The position numbers and the translations under genes were made by a program. The notes beneath the pieces were generated by a model. It did not search any database and was not told the DNA's origin. It saw only the letters and a program-made list of their open reading frames with translations. A stretch of DNA of 64,000 nt from Lateolabrax maculatus (Eukaryota; Chordata; Actinopteri; Acropomatiformes; Lateolabracidae): NCBI GenBank assembly GCA_031216445.1, contig CM062206.1, positions 25,635,501 to 25,699,500 on the forward strand. The letters are read 5' to 3'. How positions within the stretch are numbered: the stretch's first letter is position 1; each line of letters opens with the position of its first letter. Positions 11,768 to 21,660 of the stretch are shown in pieces.

Positions 11768-12890
11768 CTAGATTATTTGTTCAACAACCTGATAACCTGG
11801 GGAAAAGCTGTTGCAGAATCTTGTGTTTCTGCAGCAGATGCTACAAAATCTTTTTCCAGAGGCTAACAGGGTGAACCGTCCACGATGGGGGTGTGAGGAG
11901 TCTTTTAGGATATTCCTGGCTCGGGACATGCAACACTTTGGTGCAATATCCTCCTGAATGGAGGGAAGATAAAATGCAATAGTCTTCTCCGCTGTCCTCA
12001 CCACTCTCCTCACATTTTTCCAGTCAGAGGCCTTGCAGCCTCCACACCACACAGAGATGCAGCTGGTCAGAATGCTCTCTATGGTGCTTCTGTAGAAAGT
12101 AGTGAGGATGGGCGGGGGCAGGTGGGCTCTTCTCATTTTCAGCAGGAAGTACAAACGTTGCTGTGCCCTCTTAACCAGTGATCCAGTGTTCACAGACCAG
12201 GTCGTTTGAGGTCGTTTGTAATGTGCACCCCCAGGAACTTGGTGCTGCTAACCACCTCCACAGCTGTGTTTTTGATGAGAAGACGAGCATGACTGGGCTG
12301 GTTCTTCCTGAAGTCGACAATGATTTCTTTAGTTTTGTCTGTGTTCAGGAACAGGTGACTGTCTCTGCACCGACCCAGCAATAGCTTCACTTCCAGCAAA
12401 CTTCACAATGTGGTTTGTGTCAGACCTGGGGACGCAGTCATGAGTCATCAGGGTGAACAGCAGAGGACTCAGGACACATCCTTGAAGGGAGTCTGTGCTG
12501 AGGGTGATGACACTGGAGGTGTTCTGTCCGACCCGCACTGACTGTGGTCTGTCAGTGAGGAAGTCTAGCAGCCAGTTGCACAGAGGGGTGCCAAAACTTA
12601 GTGGTCCCAGTTTGTCTACCAGATGCTGAGGAATGATGGTGTTAAATGCTGAACTGAAGTTCAAGAACAGCATCCGCACATGAGCATTTTTCTTCTCCAG
12701 ATGTGCAAGGCTCAGGTGAAGAGCGGAGGAGATGGACCTCAGTGGAGTGGTTTGGCCGGTAGGCAAACTGGAAGGGGTCGAATGTGGGAGGGACTTTGGA
12801 GATGATGTGCTCCTTTATCAGCCTCTCAAAGCACTTCATCATGGGAGTGAGTGTGTTGGGCCGAAAGTCATTCAATGATGATATATTGTT
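11768..12890 (-). pseudogene. Rex1-like reverse transcriptase and C-terminal domain, broken
   Basis: This is the polymerase part of the LINE ORF, in at least three frames. From high to low coordinates: an N-terminal RT segment with 'NDFRPNTLTPMMKCFERLI'; the palm motif 'FLNFSSAFNTIIPQHL'; 'DSLQGCVLSPLLFTLMTHD'; then 'NHIVKFAG', where RTs of this group have FADD; then 'KTKEIIVDFRKN', 'FLGVHIT', and the C-terminal stretch 'RAQQRLYFL' to 'FYRSTIESILT'. The catalytic Asp-Asp and roughly the following 30 codons appear deleted near 12400. Frameshifts are near 12190, 12330-12400 and 12640-12770. It cannot encode an active enzyme. Upstream, 12890-13250 continues the ORF without an open frame. Confidence 0.9.
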
Positions 12891-13246
12891 TTTTTTTGGC
12901 GCTGGAATGATGATGGCAGACTTTAAACACGTTGGGACTTTGGCTTGGTCCAGCGAGATGTTGAAAATGTCCGTTAAAGCCCAAGCTAGCTGATCTGCAC
13001 ATTCACTGAGTACCCGCCATGGAATGTTATCTGGGCCCGGGGCCTTCCTTGTCCTGATATTCCTCAGTGACCTTCACACATCAGCTGTGTTTAGACAGAG
13101 TGCCTTTTCATCTTGGTGGGGGACAGATTTCTCTGCAGCAGTGACATTAGTGTCTCAAACCTCCCAAAAAAAGTTGTTTAATTTGTTGAGGATGTCTGCA
13201 TCGTCTTTACACACTGAAGGGGCTATCTTATAGTCTGTGATGGCCC

Positions 13247-13787
13247 TTATGCCTTTCCACATATCCTTGGTGTTAGAGGGTCATGGTAAACGTCCTGGAT
13301 TTTATGACTATGAGCTCTTTTTGCTAGTCTGAAGGCATGGTTTAAGTTAGCTCTCGCTGCTCTTAGAGCCGCCTCATTGCCAGATTTGAAGGCAAGATTC
13401 CGTGCCTTTATTATTTTTTGAACTTCATAAATCAACCAGGGTTTTTGGTTGGCCCGGGTGACAATGTTTTTTGTGATGCTGACGTCCTCCACACATTTGT
13501 TGATGTAAGCTGACTCAGACATGGCATATTCATCTATGTCGATGTTGTCATTGTAAGTCGCAGCTGACCTGAACATCTCCCAGTCTGTGCATTCAAAACA
13601 GTCCTGTAGTACCTCCATAACCCCCTCAGACCACACTCCAACCTGCCTCACTGAGGGTTTTTCTCTGATCAGCAGGGGCCTGTATGCTGGAATCAGCATA
13701 ACTGATAGATGGTCTGAAGAGCCGAGGTGGGGCGGGGGGCTGCCTTGAATGCATTTTTGATGTTGGTGTAAGCTTTGTCTAGAGTGT
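13247..13787 (-). pseudogene. Rex1-like endonuclease/linker region, 3' part
   Basis: The minus-strand frame contains 'GSSDHLSVMLIPAYRPLL', which includes the SDH motif of the AP-type endonuclease, followed by the Rex1 linker with 'QDCFECTDWEMFRSAATY' and 'TRANQKPWL'. The first residues of the apparent ORF come from the inserted L2, not from Rex1. The upstream part of the endonuclease continues beyond the L2 insertion at 14067-14210. Confidence 0.85.
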
Positions 13788-14066
13788 TCACACCTCTCTC
13801 CCCCTCTCCCCTCCCCTTTCAACCCAACTCAGTCGATGCAGATGGCCGCCCACCCAGAGCCCGGTTCTGCTCGAGGTTTCTACCTGTTAAAAGGGAGTTT
13901 TTCCTCGCCACTGTCGCCAAGTGCTGCTCATGGTGGGAACTGTTGGGTCTCTGTAAATAATATTTTAAAGAGTATGGTCTAGACCTACTCTATGTGAAAG
14001 CATCTTGAGATAACTTTTGTTATGATTTTGTGCTATACAAATAAAATTGACTTGACTTGACTTGAC
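13788..14066 (+). mobile_element. L2-type LINE 3' UTR fragment inserted in Rex1
   Basis: It matches the 3' end of the L2 copies at 21.3 and 39.27 kb: CTCTCC-rich block, 'CGATGCAGATGGCCGCCCAC', 'GTGCTGCTCATGGTGGGAAC', and the tail 'ATACAAATAAAATTGACTTG' with four TTGAC units. It is severely 5'-truncated, in the opposite orientation to Rex1, and splits the endonuclease coding region, so it is younger than the host LINE. I could not settle the target-site duplication by eye. Confidence 0.9.
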
Positions 14067-14210
14067 TCTGGTTGCAAAATCCACATGTCGATGAAAATGT
14101 GGGAGAACTGTTTTCATGTTGGCCTGGTTGAAATCTCCAGCAACACTGAAGATGCCCTCAGTGTGAGTGGATTGCAAGTCACTGATGTTTTTGTAGAGAA
14201 CACTCATAGT
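14067..14210 (-). pseudogene. Rex1-like endonuclease, 5' part
   Basis: The minus-strand frame contains 'SVAGDFNQANMKTVLPHFHR' followed by 'HVDFATR', the GDFN-type endonuclease motif of Rex1-like LINEs. It is separated from the SDH-containing part by the L2 insertion. Upstream of this the reading frame is not preserved. Confidence 0.8.
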
Positions 14211-14228
14211 CTCCTTAGTGTTAGCGCT

Positions 14229-14250
14229 GGGGGGGGGGGGGGGGGGGGGG
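14229..14250. repeat. Poly(G) tract of 22 nt
   Basis: An uninterrupted run of 22 G on the plus strand at the edge of the Rex1-like element. It may be an assembly-sensitive homopolymer and is a candidate quadruplex-forming tract. Confidence 0.95.
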
Positions 14251-14266
14251 ACAGCAGTGATGGTAA

Positions 14267-14939
14267 CTGTACTCCCTGGGCAGATAGAATGGTCTACAGT
14301 TTACATTCAAAAGCTCAATGTCAGTTGAGCCAAATTAGACTAAATTCTTGCATTTTTACACCAGTTGTTGTTGATGTAAATGCATAATCCACCTACTCGA
14401 GTTTTACCATGTTAGCATACATTAACATGTTTAACCCATATCTGCCATCTTATGTCAATGCAAAATACAAATTAAAAAAATAAATAAATAAATAAAATAA
14501 ATTGCTTCCTCACAAATGAAAAATGTTTTGTAATGTTTCTCCAGGCCATTACCTTTAACATGTTATTGGCAGTTATTGGTTCATTACTTAGCTAGTTAGA
14601 CTCAAAAGAATGGCAACATGCCAACAGAGCTATAGTTTCGAGGAGTAAAGGTGAAAAACAGTATAGCATTGGATGCAAAAAGAGATGTATGTGTGCAATA
14701 AGCCGAATGAAATGGAATTATTAGCAACTGTAAACCTGTACTGACAACCTAAAGGATTTACTGTATCATATTTCAGCCAGGACTCAAAGAAAAATATCCA
14801 TGCTAAATGGACCTGATTAACAAGGTCAATTTAGATGCAGTTCCCTTTTTGGCATTCTCTGACACTCGGCAACAAATGAATTGGAAATTGGCAGTTATAG
14901 TGTGTTTTTTTTACCATTTCATTAACTTCACAATTAACA

Positions 14940-14940
<1 letters not shown>
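14267..14940. other. Intergenic sequence, AT-rich
   Basis: No gene. An A-rich (AAAT)n run lies at 14473-14505, possibly a retroposon tail, but no body is recognisable. Confidence 0.6.

Positions 14941-14991
<51 letters not shown>
14941..14991. repeat. (CA)n microsatellite
   Basis: About 25 uninterrupted CA units. Confidence 0.98.
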
Positions 14992-14994
<3 letters not shown>

Positions 14995-17514
14995 TAGTTT
15001 ACAGCTTGTTGGCATTGCTAAACTGTCTGAGTAACATTTATGTCTCTCTGTCTGAATTAAAGGCACAGACTCCTGCTGTGAGATGGCAGTCAAGTTAAAT
15101 GGCTTGTTGTGCTTTATCAGTTTGGTGCAGGCAACATAAAGAGGGTCCTATTTTTAACCTGTAATCATTCTCTGTCAGCCCACATGCCGGTACACTGACC
15201 ATTCTATAATTTTTCACTTTTACAATGCCTTTTAACGTCATTTCTATATAAAAAAAACCCCCAACCATCACAGAGACCTGGGTCCAGTCCACAGCTGGCA
15301 TGCCTCTGGCTTGACCAGTGGGGTGTTGAGGGTGAGAAGCCAGGGGCAGATCTGGGGGTGGGGGGGTAGTCTGAGTGTCAGTCAATTACACCCAGCCAGT
15401 GGATAATCTGGAGAGTCCAATACCCCATTTCCCCCTACTGGTAACATGTGATCTGTGTCTGTATATGTTATCTAGATAATGACATAGGTTCACAAGTCTT
15501 TGCATTTAAACCTGGTATTGATTATAACCTCTCATTATCTCCCTTCTGCCCGCACTGGTTAGATCTTAGTGTGCACATTAGGTCAGTGGAGTTGGTTGAC
15601 TTAGTTAACTATCACGCAGTGTCAAAGGTCAAGGAAAGCAATGCAGGATACTCTCAAGGATCAACTATGATGCTCAAGGCGAGGGTCACATGATAGGCAG
15701 AGACAGCCAAAGGCTGATTTTAGGCTAACTAGGCAAATGTTACTTAAGCTGGGTTTAAACTTGACACAAGGAGTTAACTTCAGTCCCACAGTGGACTCCT
15801 ACAGCGAAGGTTTTAAATTTAGAGTTCGGTGACCATTTTCACCCATTGATATCACCACAGCAACAGTAAACTGCTGGAGTTTTTACACATTTACTGTGAT
15901 AGAGGGCTGGGGAGGCGATGAGCAGCTGCTTTGCAGAGAAGATGTCTTTGTTAGACGTGTGTTACTGCAAATATGAAGACGTCTTCACTATCGGCAATCT
16001 CTAGGGGCAGAAACCTGACACTGTTCTTGTGGTCTCCTCGTGGTGTGATCCAATCGCATTTTACTGCTTTGCTTTGTGCGTGTTTGCACCTGCGTTAACG
16101 TGCATTTTACCTGACCAAGATTAGTTATCCAGGTACAGATCGCATGTAATACCGGGTGAAAAAAAAAAAGAAGAGTGTCCTCTTCCCAGGACTGGGAGAT
16201 GCAGGTGCTTGAACATAAAATACATGTGAAGGATAACTATAGAAAACTGTAGAAAGTCCTTGCAAATATTGTAAATTTGTGATGAATTTATGCTGAAAAC
16301 CAGGATAAATGGGTGGATGAATGGGTGGATGAACGGATGGTGGGTACAGAGATGGATGTCGGAATGGACAACTGTAAATTGTAATCGCTTTTATCACATT
16401 TACTGTGTGTGTCTTAGCATGCATTCATGTATTGTCATGTTACAGAACATCTTGCACACGCACACTCATTTCTCATTACCCCTCCGTCTCAGTCTGCCAT
16501 TCTCCCCATTTTACTTCTTTATCAGGCCACCTTTGAAATCAAATGTGTTACAATTAAATATTTGCTTTAAATTGTAATGCATGAAGTAATTCTGTGGGAT
16601 TCTCAGATTCTGCTGTGTAGCCTCATCCATTTCTGCCACATTTTATTACTTTGCCTATAAAATCCATAAAATGGGTACTCAGACAAACAATTTTGTACAA
16701 TTTGCTTGCTGAATTTGCCATCATTATAGGATAAAACTAAACTCTATTGATCCCTGTGGGGACATTGGGTTGTCACAGAAGTAGATAATGACAGGATACA
16801 GCAGAAATTGCAATATACTCCAAGCAAGAATAAGGCAAAATGTACCAGAGGACCTAAGGCCTCACAGTTTTACAAGTCAGACAATGATTTCCTCAGTGAT
16901 GATTCTTCCCTTGTCATATTGTAGTGGGACAGGATTTGTAAGAAGTTTAAAAACAAAGAAAACCAATGCGAAATGCAATGGGAAGAGGCGATTATCATAC
17001 AAAGAAGAAGCAAATAATCCCACACACTGGGACATTTTACTAACTTATTTTTATTAATCGTTACGCTATATATGTCTACATGGCTACCATAGTGCTACCA
17101 CATGCACCACAGCAACTGGCACAAACATCCATATATACTGTATAGTATATATGTATCTTAGTGATGGGAAAGTTAAAATATCATGTTGCTTTGGTACAAG
17201 CATGTGCTGGAAATAAAGCAGTTAATGCCTCATTATCCTTCCAGTATATTTCATTGTGGCTATACTTAGCTAAAAAATGATAATACTGAGTTATTTCTAA
17301 AATCATCTGCTGTTACAACTAACTATTATTCTACCTGTTATTTTTTAAGTAATTTTAAAAAACTACCAACACTTGAGTCATGTCATGTCATGAGAGCACC
17401 AAAAAAGTAATTTTGTGTTTTGCATATATGAGTAGCATTAAATAAGGTGAACAGTAGAACAAATTACATGTACACTGATGTCGTGATATGAGTGCATCGT
17501 TTCATATGTCGTAT
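14992..17514. other. Intergenic sequence with small repeats
   Basis: No gene recognised. A possible family C repeat lies at 15440-15590 (compare 59.73-60.62 kb). A short GGATGAATGGGT minisatellite is at 16309-16345. At 16728-16775 a reversed LINE-like tail reads 'CCCCACAGGGATCAATAGAG' on the minus strand. A small palindrome of TATACTGTATAGTATA type is near 17133-17150. Confidence 0.6.
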
Positions 17515-17612
17515 TTGATATCTTTATTTTTTATGGCTTTTAGCTTGTTTTATCTCTGTGTTTTAAATGTGTTTTTTTTTTATTGTAAAGCACTTTGTGA
17601 CTGTGTTTTGAA
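17515..17612 (+). mobile_element. Possible L2-like 3' UTR fragment
   Basis: Contains 'TTGTAAAGCACTTTGTGACT' followed by 'GTGTTTTGAA'. This phrase sits just before the tail of several fish LINEs, and a related phrase is in the L2-like copy near 62.48 kb. The terminal tail itself is absent or replaced. Confidence 0.4.
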
Positions 17613-18054
17613 TCATCTGGTGCGTCTGGCACATCTATGTCCCCCTCCACACCTGTCACTGCTCAGGAGGGATTCCTCAATAATTCCAGTTTCTCATAAA
17701 GTTAGGTGAGCGCCGGTGTCTCCTGTCCACTGCTGTCGTGTTTGTGCTGCTGGCACAAGCACTTTGTAAGGCTGTGTGCTCTATAGTGTCCACTTTTATG
17801 TTGGACCACTTCTTTTCAATTTCGGAGAGACTACGACTTGCCAGCAGCATTCCCAGTGTCCACCAAATGCTGCCACTCTAACACCTATGACACAGTGCCT
17901 GCATGAGCCTGGCATTGTGTCCCTGGCAGCCTTTTTGACATTTGTAATTTCCACCAATTTAACCTGCCTACAAAAACTATGATTACACACTGTGTGAAAT
18001 AAAAATGTTTAGCCTTTCTGTCAGTGTTTGCCACGATCATCTCCATGCAGTCAA
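17613..18054. other. Intergenic sequence, nothing recognised
   Basis: Unique-looking sequence. Short open frames on both strands overlap and show no domain. Confidence 0.6.
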
Positions 18055-18432
18055 CGTCTAACCAATCACAAGCGTTTATCTAGTACAAGGCGGGTTTTAT
18101 ACGATGACTGACAGAGAGGAGCGCCATTCAGGTATCTTTGTAATTATCCAAGATGGCGCTCCCATGTTCAGTGGCCGGCTACAGCGGCACTATTAAATGG
18201 ACTGGGTGGTAAATTCTCTCTGAAAGAACAAACAACTGCACTTAAACTTTATGTTGATAAAAAAAATATGTGTATGCTGAACTTCTGACAGGATGTACCG
18301 TTTGACAGGACGGCATTTCATCTCTCTGATTGGTTGTCTCCACCTGTTAATAACGCCCCTTGGAAATCAAAAATGAACTGAGAGATTCCAGACTAATACG
18401 CATTTGCGAATTAGTCTGGCGATGCCAGGCTA
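18055..18432 (+). mobile_element. MITE-like repeat, copy 1 (sister at 60 kb)
   Basis: Collinear over about 370 bp with 60050-60425. Both share 'ACGATGACTGACAGAGAGGA', 'AACAAACAACTGCACTT', 'TCTGATTGGTTGTCTC', 'CCTTGGAAATCAAAAATG' and the palindromic end around 'CTAATACGCATTTGC' to 'AATTAGTCTGGC'. The end has the inverted form AGTCTGGCGATGCCAGGCT. There is no coding sequence, so I read it as a non-autonomous DNA transposon. The left boundary is approximate. Confidence 0.75.
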
Positions 18433-19365
18433 GGCGTTACATGAAGCTCGCAAAGATATTCCACATTTCAAGTAGATTGTGAATTATAAAGGGAAACCAG
18501 CATGTTATAAATCACAATATTTATGTGCATAAGCACTTTTTGTGTTTCGTCTGTACGCAACCTTTTGACGTAAATCCTAACCACAGTTATATAAATGAGG
18601 CCTCTGGTACGTACCAAACTTGATAAATATGGTCTTTCGATTTGTTTGTTCTTTTTTTTTTTTTTGCTAGCAGTAACACAATTTATTTGACTGGAATGTA
18701 TGGCCTCAATAGGTACTAATCTGTGTTTAAGTGGTGATTTAATATTGCATCTTAAGCAGAATGTTTAACAGGGCTCTCAGGCTTATAAGACTGTAGTAAC
18801 AAGCTATAACAAGGTAAATCCAGGCTTCCCTTCAGAATACTTTGGGTGATGTCAACGGCACTGTATCCATTTTTTTTTTTATCTGTGACGATGAGATTAA
18901 CTGCCAGATCTGAAATTTCACAGTCACTGCCACAGTCGTGCTGGGTGTTGCTGTGTGATTTGTCTCAGGTGACACCACCAGAGTAGTATAATTACTTATT
19001 AAACCCACTGTGGCCCAGCATGAGTTTCTGTCTATGGGCTTCCAAGTGGAGGAAACCCACAGAGAAACATACTGGGCCAGTACATGGCACAATGCTGTGG
19101 GGCACAGTGGGCCCCAAAACCTCCCTTATTGGTTTTTGGCAGCCTGGCCACAAATCTCAAGATGGCTTTACAGCAACCTTTTTGTTTGAGGAGTTTTAGG
19201 TTCTTTTAGCCCATAGTTTTGGTTTCACACAAATCCTGTTTCCAGAAGCAGCAGATAGATCTGATCCAGGACAGCCATACTTGGCATTGCGGTCTTGCAT
19301 TCATCATCAGGAACTCTGTCATTCAGGTCAATGAGCGGCTCATAAAATTCATCACTGGAAATACA
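18433..19365. other. Intergenic sequence, nothing certain
   Basis: A T-run lies at 18651-18665. On the minus strand 19225-19360 has a coding-like look (a frame with 'SSDEFYEPLIDLNDRVPDDE'), but no family is recognised and no splice or start context supports a gene. Confidence 0.5.
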
Positions 19366-19415
19366 CAGAAAATATGTTCTCATTGAACTGCAATTCAATG
19401 AGAACATATTTTCTG
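19366..19415. repeat. Perfect inverted repeat, 22-bp arms, 6-nt loop
   Basis: The left arm 19366-19387 and right arm 19394-19415 are exact reverse complements with loop CTGCAA. It lies about 65 bp before the first recognisable retroviral sequence. No flanking element is recognised. Confidence 0.95.
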
Positions 19416-19483
19416 CGTACCACCTGACACACAGTAGTATACAGTAACTGATTTGTGTTCAGCATTTTTTTTTAATGTGCCTC

Positions 19484-19943
19484 TGGACCTGGAACAAAAA
19501 ACATTCCTAGCACTGTTCTCCAGTACGTGGATGACTTGTTAATTTGCAGCTCCACAAATGAAACAATGTGAAAAAGACTCACTTGCAGTACTGACAGCAC
19601 AGGCAACAGGAGGGCAAAAAGTAGGAAAAGACAAATTACCAAATTACAATTCTGCCAACAAAAAGTTGAGTATCTGGGTAGACAACTATTCAGGGATAAG
19701 AGATCAATTGCTCCATCACAAGTGGAAGCCATAACCAAGGCCCCACAACCAATAATGGTAGGACACATGCTCTTATTCCTTGGCACAACAGGGTTCAGCA
19801 GGCCGTGGATCTGTGATTATGCCCTCAAAACAGCACCACTACATTATCTGATTCAAGCTGCTGGACAAACAAACAGTTCAGCTCAATTGCAATGGACAGA
19901 AGAGGCAGAATATGCCTTCCAGGCACTAAAAAGGGACATGTAA
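19484..19943 (+). pseudogene. pol: ERV pol: reverse transcriptase C-terminal half
   Basis: The frame contains the polymerase motif QYVDDLLIC (Tyr-Val-Asp-Asp codons at 19524-19535), then 'KVEYLGRQL' and the thumb/connection stretch 'FLGTTGFSRPWICDYALKTA'. An in-frame stop follows about 10 residues after YVDD, and another ends the segment at 19943. The finger and upper palm domains are missing because of the 5' truncation. RNase H is almost wholly absent: integrase sequence resumes within about 60-100 bp. Confidence 0.9.
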
Positions 19944-19986
19944 TCAGCTCAGGCACTTGGAAATCTGACACCCATGAAAAATCTGT

Positions 19987-20806
19987 TTGGTTAAAAAGGG
20001 GGGCGGTCAAAAAAACACAATAGACGGCCCTCAGAAGGGCCTATGGAGAAGTTGTCAAGGTAATTTTGTCATGTCCACGTCTCTCCTGCGATTTTCCATT
20101 AGGAATGTGCATGGTCATGACAATTGTGCAAGGGGGGAGGTCATATCACGTCTCCAAGCAGTATGGTGGTCGCCATTTTTGGCTGCCTCAGTAGATAGAA
20201 CCTTGCATGAATGTGAAGTGTGTGCACAATACAACATCAGAAAAGCTTTTTCAGCACCCATTGCACATATTCTACCACCAGATGGTCCTTTAAGACACTT
20301 GGTGATAGATTACGTGGACATAACTGAAAGAATAGGGAGAATGAGGTACATCTTGGTAGTGGTCTGTACGTTTAGCAGGTGGATTGAGGCAATGCCTACA
20401 CCAGGGCCAGACGCCAGATCAGTAGAAACATTTTTTTGTAAAGAGGTCTTCTCTAGGTTTGGCTTACCTGAAAGCATAAGCTCAAACAATGGCAGACACT
20501 TGAAAGAATCATTCAAAATAGCATTAAAAATGCTAGGGATCAAACAGAAGTTTGGGTGTGTGTATCACCCTCAATCACAAAGGATTGTTGAACAAGCTAA
20601 TGGAACTTTGAAGCAAAATAAGCCAAGATAATGAAAGATGCTAATATCAACTGGATAGAAGCTTTACCACTAGCACTAATGTCTATGAGGTCACAAACAG
20701 AATCATGCATCTAACCCCGCATGAAATGTTTACGGGTCGACCCATGCCTGTGCCATGTCTTGTACAGCTCGAAAGAGAACTAGCAAGCTATGTGCAGCAC
20801 TTAACT
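19987..20806 (+). pseudogene. pol: ERV pol: integrase N-terminal and core domains
   Basis: A 214-codon open frame runs to 20631 and similarity continues to 20806 in shifted frames. It holds a zinc-binding type region ('ECEVCAQYN', the C-X2-C half), the catalytic core beginning with 'LVIDYVDITE', then 'FSRWIEAMPTP', 'RFGLPESISSNNG', and 'YHPQSQRIVEQANGTLKQ'. The first core Asp and the Glu (codon 20590-20592) are present. The second catalytic Asp position is Asn (codon 20485-20487), which should abolish strand transfer. The C-terminal part is displaced to 21585-21969 by an L2 insertion. Confidence 0.9.
20730..20806 (+). repeat. 77-bp target-site duplication, left copy
   Basis: Identical to 21584-21660 except for two substitutions (G/A and C/T). 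The two copies exactly bracket the L2 insertion 20807-21583, so this is retroviral integrase sequence duplicated on L2 insertion. Confidence 0.95.
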
Positions 20807-21583
20807 TGTCTCTAAAAGTAGAATGGGAGCCAGAGCCTTTAGTTATCAAGCTCCTCTTCTGTGGAATCAGCTCCCAATTTGGGTTCGGGAGGCAGACACC
20901 CTCTCTTCGTTTAAGAGTATGCTAAAAACGTTCCTTTTTGATAAAGCTTATAGTTAGGGCTGACTCAGGTGAGTCCTGAACCATCCCTTAGTTATGCTGT
21001 TATAGGCTTAAGACTGCTGGGGGATTTCCTATGACGCACTGAGCTTCTCTCTCCTCCTCTCCCTCTCTATCTGTACACATTCCTATCCCACTAATACGCA
21101 TTATTAACTCCACTTCTTCTCGGTAGTTCCTGTGCTTTCTGTGCTTTCTGTGCTTTTTCGCCTTCTCACTTTCTGCAGGTATTTCCGCCTCTGGAACTGT
21201 AGATTCTGGATCTGTGATTGCCGGTCGTCTACTGCCCCCATGTTCCTGCTCCACACTCACTGCTGCAGTTTTATTATTAGTCTGATTTGTTGTCTCTCCT
21301 CCTGTTCTGTCTCCCCTCTCCCCCTCTCTCCCCCTTTCAACCCAACTCGGTCGATGCAGATGGCCGCCCACCCAGAGCCCGGTTCTGCTCGAGGTTTCTA
21401 CCTGATAAAAGGGTTTTTCCACGCCACTGTTGCCAAGTGCTGCTCATGGTGGGAACTGTTGGGTCTCTCTAAATAATATTTTAAAGAGTATGGTCTAGAT
21501 ATACTCTATGTGAAAAGTGTCTTGAGATAACTTTTGTTATGATTTGGAACTATATAAATAAAATTGACTTGACTTGACTTGAC
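20807..21583 (+). mobile_element. 5'-truncated L2-type LINE inside the ERV
   Basis: It starts within the end of the L2 ORF (residues 'AFSYQAPLLWNQLPIWVRE' in other copies; here about 45 C-terminal codons to a stop at about 20955) and continues through the whole 3' UTR to the (TTGAC)n tail at 21563-21583. It is closely similar to 38776-39535. A minus-strand open frame of 140 codons within the UTR is fortuitous (a similar one is open in the 39-kb copy). The 77-bp duplication proves insertion after the ERV was in place. Confidence 0.95.
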
Positions 21584-21660
21584 TTACGGGTCGACCCATG
21601 CCTGTGCCATATCTTGTACAGCTCGAAAGAGAACTAGCAAGTTATGTGCAGCACTTAACT
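21584..21660 (+). repeat. 77-bp target-site duplication, right copy
   Basis: Second copy of 20730-20806, immediately after the L2 tail. It also reads as the continuing integrase frame into 21598-21969. Confidence 0.95.

Larger units (their letters stand above)
11383..14266 (-). mobile_element. Rex1-like non-LTR retrotransposon, decayed
   Basis: A minus-strand LINE with endonuclease and reverse-transcriptase remnants in the expected order (endonuclease at the high coordinates). Its 3' end is at about 11.39 kb, reading 'CAAAATTTCGT...ATTGAATGACAATAAAACC' followed by GTCTAAGTCTA. The protein remnants resemble fish Rex1 (CR1/jockey-type). The element is interrupted by a plus-strand L2 fragment at 13788-14066, and its polymerase active-site segment is deleted. 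The 5' end is unclear; recognisable sequence fades beyond the G-run at 14229-14250. Confidence 0.85.

Noticed and set aside
13775..13960. Plus-strand frame with PLPFQPNSVDADGRPPRARF
   Set aside because: Same non-coding L2 3' UTR as at 21287-21472 and 39248-39463.
14807..15093. Open frames across the CA repeat
   Set aside because: Microsatellite artefact in both directions.
19225..19407. Minus-strand coding exon with SSDEFYEPLIDLNDRVPDDE
   Set aside because: Protein-like composition, but no recognised family, no splice signals examined gave support, and part of the frame is the perfect hairpin.
21000..21422. Minus-strand 140-codon open frame, with a similar 119-codon frame at 38975-39334
   Set aside because: Both lie antisense in the L2 3' UTR. 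They are similar because the UTR is the same repeat, not because of coding constraint; they are composed of low-complexity Glu/Arg/Lys stretches.
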